A stretch of 64,000 nucleotides of DNA from Euglena gracilis. Taxonomy: Eukaryota; Euglenida; Euglenophyceae; Euglenales. The stretch spans positions 58,287,155 to 58,351,154 of the forward strand of contig CP154956.1 of NCBI GenBank assembly GCA_039621445.1, written 5' to 3'. Below are positions 59,886 to 64,000 of the stretch, piece by piece. The position numbers and the translations under genes are program-made. The notes below the pieces were generated by a model. The model saw only the letters and a list, made by a program, of their open reading frames with translations, ran no database searches and had not been told where the DNA came from. Each line of letters starts with the position of its first letter. The stretch's first letter is position 1.

Positions 59886-62291
59886 TATAAGAAAAGGGCT
59901 TTCGATCGAGGGGTAACTTGGTACCCTAACGTTGCACGCGCCCGAGATACGCTCGCAATCGTCGGATCGGCCAGAATCTTAGTCGAAAATTGTGGCAATT
60001 TTTGGTCCTGATTGGTTTAAGAAGCATGATGAACCATGCAGAAAGGATTTTTCTGTTCGAATCGACGACCTGAGGGGTCCAGGGGATACAAGAATTGTGA
60101 AATTAGGATTTCCCAGTGACATGAAATTAGAGCACCAGGCGGCGTGACTGATGACTAGTTGTCTGATGAAAAGAGCTTTCTACTCACAAATTGTGGCTGA
60201 GCCCAGATTTCAGCCTGAAAACGTGTTCAGGAGGGGGCCCCCTTTATTGAGCCTTTGGTTCCGGGGAAAATTCTTTTCATGCGCCGAAGGCGCCGAAATT
60301 TTTTTTTGCCCTCTTCCTAAATAAATTTTTGACCCCCCCTCATTTGACCCCCCCCCCTTACTTGAGCATTTGGGGGGTCCCCCGTGGGTGTGCTGAAATA
60401 AAGGGGGGGTCTAGTCTAGACCTACCAAATCCAGGGTAGGACCACCCGGCCTCTCAACCTGTCGCCGAATTTTCATGACAACGATTTTTTGATTGCCACA
60501 GATGCCCTAATGGAAAACGTGCCTGACCACAGATGCCTTAATGGAAAACGTGTCATTGCCACAAATGCCCTCATGGAAAACGTGTTCATGACCACAAATT
60601 TCAGGGCAGGCATTTGGCGGGCTGAACACGTTTTAAACCGGCGTTTGAGACGCCGGGTTCAGGACAGAACCGGCGTCCCCCCCACGGGTTTTCGGACGCC
60701 GGTTCTGTCCTAAAACCCGGCGTTAGGAACGCCGGTTTTGTCCAAAACCCGGCGTCCGATTTTCATTCCTAAAAATGTCACCAAAAGTGCCAAAAAGTGG
60801 CCCCAAGCTCCTGGTATGACTGTTTTAACCATGTAGGACAATGATTTTTGCCATTTGGGGACTTGTGGGGTGGATGTCCAAATTTAGTGAAATTGGCCCA
60901 GATATCGATACAGAGTACCGTACCGCTGGTCGTCTGTTGAAAAGAGCTTTCGATCGAGGGGTAACTTGGTACCCTAACGTTGCACGCAGCCCGAGATACG
61001 CTCGCGATCGTCGGATCGGCCAGAATCTTAGTCGAAATTTGTGGTAATTTTCAGTGATTTTTGGTTTAAGATGATGGTGAATAAACCCTACAGAAACGTT
61101 TTTCCTCTTCGAATCGACCACCTGAGGGGTCCCGGGGGGCACCAGAGTTGTGAAATTAGGATTTCCCAGTGACAAAAAATAAGAGCTCCAGGCGGCGTCG
61201 CTGAATTTGGTGGTGATCGCCGGTCGTCTGATGAAAAGAGCTTTCGATCGAGGGGTGATTTTATACCTGGACGATTGACACAGCCAGAAATACCCTCGCG
61301 ATCGCCGGAATTTGGTGAAATGCAAGGTGGCGTGACATTGCAGATAAGTGGTCGGAGATTGGTCCTGGGAGTGTCCTTTGACCGAAGGGTGGGGACGCCG
61401 GTTCTGTCCTGAACCCGGCGTCTCTAAAACGCCGCTTTAAACAAGGGGTGGCGGACGCCGGTTCTGTCCAAAACCCGGCGTTCCGGACGCCGGGTTTTGG
61501 ACAGAACCGGCGTCCGCCACCCCTTTTTTGTAGTATAATTGAGCAGTGGGTTTCTCCCTGAACGATTGGCACAGCCAGAGATACGCTCGTGATCGTCGGA
61601 ATTTGGCGAAATCCAAGGTAGCATAACATTGCAGATTAGTGGTCGGAGATTGGTCCTGGAAGTGTCCTTTGACCGAAGGTTGGGGACGCCGGTCCTGAAC
61701 CCGGCGTCCCTAGAGCGCCGGTTTAAAAAGGGCGGGGGGGGCGCCGGTTCTGTCCTGAACCCGGCGTCCCTGGACGCCGGGTTCAGGACAGAACCGGCGT
61801 CCCCCCCCTTTCTGATATAGAATCAACACGTTGCACTAATGCCGGGGGGGGGGGGGGGAACGTGCACGGGAAAAAATGTTGTGGGAAAAATTCTGGACGA
61901 AATTTTGTCCAGGGTTTTTCCCGCCCTTTTAAGGATCCGTCCAGGATTTTTCCCGGCAGATTTGAGGAACCTCCAGTGAATTACCCCCCAAAAACTGCGC
62001 GCCGATTCGCAGCAAGAATATTTCTTCCTCTCAGGAATCGGTGTTGTGCGCAAAACCTTTGTGGTTTTTTTTCAGCTCTCCAATATTTTTTCCCACCTGG
62101 TTTAAGCGAGCGTCCAGGATTTTTCCCGGCATTTTAAGGATTCGTCCAATATTTTTCCCGGCAGAATTTTTCCCGTCGGCAATTGTTTCCGGCCAGATCC
62201 CCCCCCCCCCGGTAATACTGAAGAAAACCAGGGAGGTAAGGGGGGAGGTTTGTCAGCCTCTTATCCTTCTTTCTGGTTTGCAAGGTATCAC

Positions 62292-62350
62292 AAGGCGAGT
62301 GGCCCAGTGGTACAGCGTGCCCTGCGGTCGTGGGTTCAATTCCCCCCTCA
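62292..62350 (+). other. tRNA-like sequence (box A/B)
   Basis: GTGGCCCAGTGGTACAGC resembles box A, and GGTCGTGGGTTCAATTCC box B with the T-arm. Too short and unpaired at the anticodon stem for a functional tRNA. Likely SINE-derived. Confidence 0.4.
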
Positions 62351-62412
62351 TCTTTTTTTGGTTCGACTTTTGTTTGTAAAATAACTGTGAATTAGTTAGA
62401 AAGAGTGAAAAA

Positions 62413-62480
62413 GCCTCACACATGGTGGGAATTGAACCCACGACCATGCACTTGTGAACTGGGTGAGCTACATGTATGGT
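62413..62480 (-). other. tRNA-like sequence, inverted to the previous one
   Basis: On the minus strand, acatgtagctcacccag is followed by GGTCGTGGGTTCAATTCC and ccaccatgtgtgag, giving acceptor-like ends (catacatg / catgtgtg) and a good box B. It forms an inverted pair with 62292-62350. Confidence 0.4.
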
Positions 62481-62519
62481 TATGGTTATGGTTATGTTAT
62501 CAGAACATTTTTCTATATC

Positions 62520-62760
62520 GAGAACTGTGTCCCAGACGCCGGTTCGGGCGGGAAACCTGTGCCTGGGACGCCGGTTCGGGCGAACTGTGTCCCACACGGC
62601 GGTTTGGGCGGGAAACCTGTGCCTGGGACGCCGGTTCGGGCTACCGCCCGAACCGGCGTCCCAGGCACAGGTTTCCCGCCCGAACCAGCGTCTGGGACAC
62701 AGTTTTTGAAACCGTGGCTAGGGGGCTCCGGTTTCATGCCCGAACCGGCGGCTAGGGAAT
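62520..62760. repeat. GACGCCGGTTCGGGC long palindrome
   Basis: Two direct units of 'ggaaacctgtgcctggga' + 'cgccggttcgggc' are followed by inverted units about a centre near 62643, so about 180 bp is self-complementary. Both ends read 'aactgtgtcccagacgcc' or its complement. Confidence 0.85.
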
Positions 62761-64000
62761 CACGGCCAATTTCGCCCAAAATACCCATGTTTGGGGCAGT
62801 TTGGGGCGATTTTGGCCCAAATGGACCGCCGGACAAAAATGGCAGATTTCATACTTATAAAGCCATGTTACCCATTAACTGAAAGCTCTTTTAAAGGGCT
62901 TTCGACAGATGGCAACAGGATTTGGCCATAATGCACGCAGCGCTTATTTTCAGCGATCGTGTATTCCAAAATTTGACATCCTAATTTGTCAAATCCCACA
63001 GCTCAGGTTGCATGTTGCATATCAAGCGAAAGGTCTCGCCAACACCTTTCGCTTGGTCCCCACAGAACTCAGCCAGATTGCAAAGCGCCCTCAAAATCAG
63101 CGATCGCATTTTTCCGCATTTTTCGGACCCCATTTGCATATCTGAAATTCCACTTTTCAGCTGCCATGTTGCCCATCGATCGAAAGCTCTTCTCAAGGGC
63201 TTTCCGCAGATGGCCTTAGATTTCTGCCATGCTGCGTGGTATTCTATTTCAGAAATTCTCCAAAATTGGCCAAAAGGAAATTGTTGCTCAAAAAACCCCA
63301 ATTTTTGGCCCAAGACCACCCAAAAACTGCTAAAATATGAATGCCACCTGTCTACAAACCCTTTTGGACACTTTTTGGCACTTTTTATTTTGGGTCCCCC
63401 AGACGCCGTTTTCACGCCCGAACCGGCGTCCCAGACGCCGGTTCGGCGCAGAAATTTCCCGCCCGAACCGGCGTCCCAGACGCCGGTTCGGGCATGAAAC
63501 CGGAGCCCCCAGACACGGTTTCATAATAGCCTCTGTCTTGAACATTGGGATGTGGCTTGGTGCATGAGGTGATGTTGTCCCCCTGTTTCTGTGGACGTGT
63601 TTTTGTGGACCGATTAATCTCCCCACCAAACAATTCGATCAAGGGAATTGTTCCATTCCTTGAAACCGTGTTTGGGCCGATTTCGAGACTTTAAAAGTCT
63701 TAAATCTTCGCCCAAAATACGGTTTCAAACAAGAACAGTGTTTTGGGCCAAGGTTTTAGGGGGGCCCAGGGGCGACCACGGCGCCTTCGGCGCCGCGGTC
63801 CCCGCCCCTGGGCTCCCCCTAACTCTTGGCCCAAACACAGTTCTTGACACAGTGTAGGGTGGATTCGATTAATCGATGAGTTGACTAATTGTTTGTGGCC
63901 ACCGATTAATCAAATGAACCAAAACTATTTTGACAACCTTTGAATGCCCGGTGAATTTTATTTACAATATAAATTAAAATTTTATTTTGCCTGATCTCCT

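Larger units (their letters stand above)
58234..64000. repeat. Mosaic of palindromic repeat families, probably cyclase intron or 3' flank
   Basis: No further cyclase exon was found. The stretch is a succession of modules: ACGCCGGTTCTGTCC palindromes (58280-58420, 60640-60760, 61390-61515, 61680-61805), 32-bp minisatellite (58735-58850, 59550-59690), 'tttcgatcgaggggta' modules (59890-60130, 60945-61200, 61240-61330), the 31-bp minisatellite (60495-60600), and the GCCGGTTCGGGC family (62520-62760, 63400-63520). Bases 61850-62230 (repeated tttttcccggcag) and 63530-64000 have no recognised feature apart from the hairpin gcgccttcggcgccg at 63780-63795. Confidence 0.7.

Overview
The window looks like nuclear DNA of a plastid-bearing eukaryote, probably an alga with a very repeat-rich genome. 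The lineage cannot be named from the sequence. The evidence is (a) a chloroplast-type DEG1/HtrA serine protease split into small exons with mostly GT-AG introns, (b) a second intron-containing gene for a sugar phosphate cyclase, (c) TIR elements with 8-bp target-site duplications, a LINE remnant and tRNA-derived repeats, and (d) interstitial TTAGGG-type arrays. No bacterial operon structure or ribosome-binding sites are visible. Almost all long open frames are translations of simple or tandem repeats, not genes.

Layout. On the minus strand, bases 653 to 12428 hold six recognisable exons of DEG1 (N-terminal helix, protease strands, catalytic His region, catalytic Asp region, and the segment just before the conserved NPFG motif). 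The gene continues past base 1. Its largest visible intron is 8.8 kb and contains a 2.3-kb G+C satellite, a CATA microsatellite, a 205-bp tandem repeat and several MITEs. Upstream on the same strand, nine more exon-like segments (13952 to 36150) join in one reading phase to the first DEG1 exon. They start with an ATG plus transmembrane segment at 36150 and include a second transmembrane segment near 18.6 kb. This makes a predicted gene of over 35 kb in which about 4% of bases are coding. The upstream half is inferred from splice sites and phase only.

Bases 36.2 to 56.3 kb are intergenic and consist of repeats: a ~162-bp satellite (41.9 to 44.9 kb), interstitial telomere-like arrays, an element encoding a PHD-like finger (47.2 to 48.7 kb), a LINE remnant with a 15-bp target duplication (50.8 to 52.7 kb) and many palindromic modules. 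On the plus strand, 56290 to 58233 encode two exons of a 2-deoxy-scyllo-inosose-synthase-like cyclase (dehydroquinate synthase fold). Its intron carries two TIR elements, and it probably continues beyond the window. Bases 58.2 to 64 kb are a mosaic of short palindromic families, also found at 29 to 35 kb.

The two genes are divergent and have no evident functional link. The main theme is intron and intergenic growth by families of short TIR elements. Several have exact 8-bp duplications, and many carry G-run/C-run blocks around a small central hairpin with a TTCG or GAA loop.
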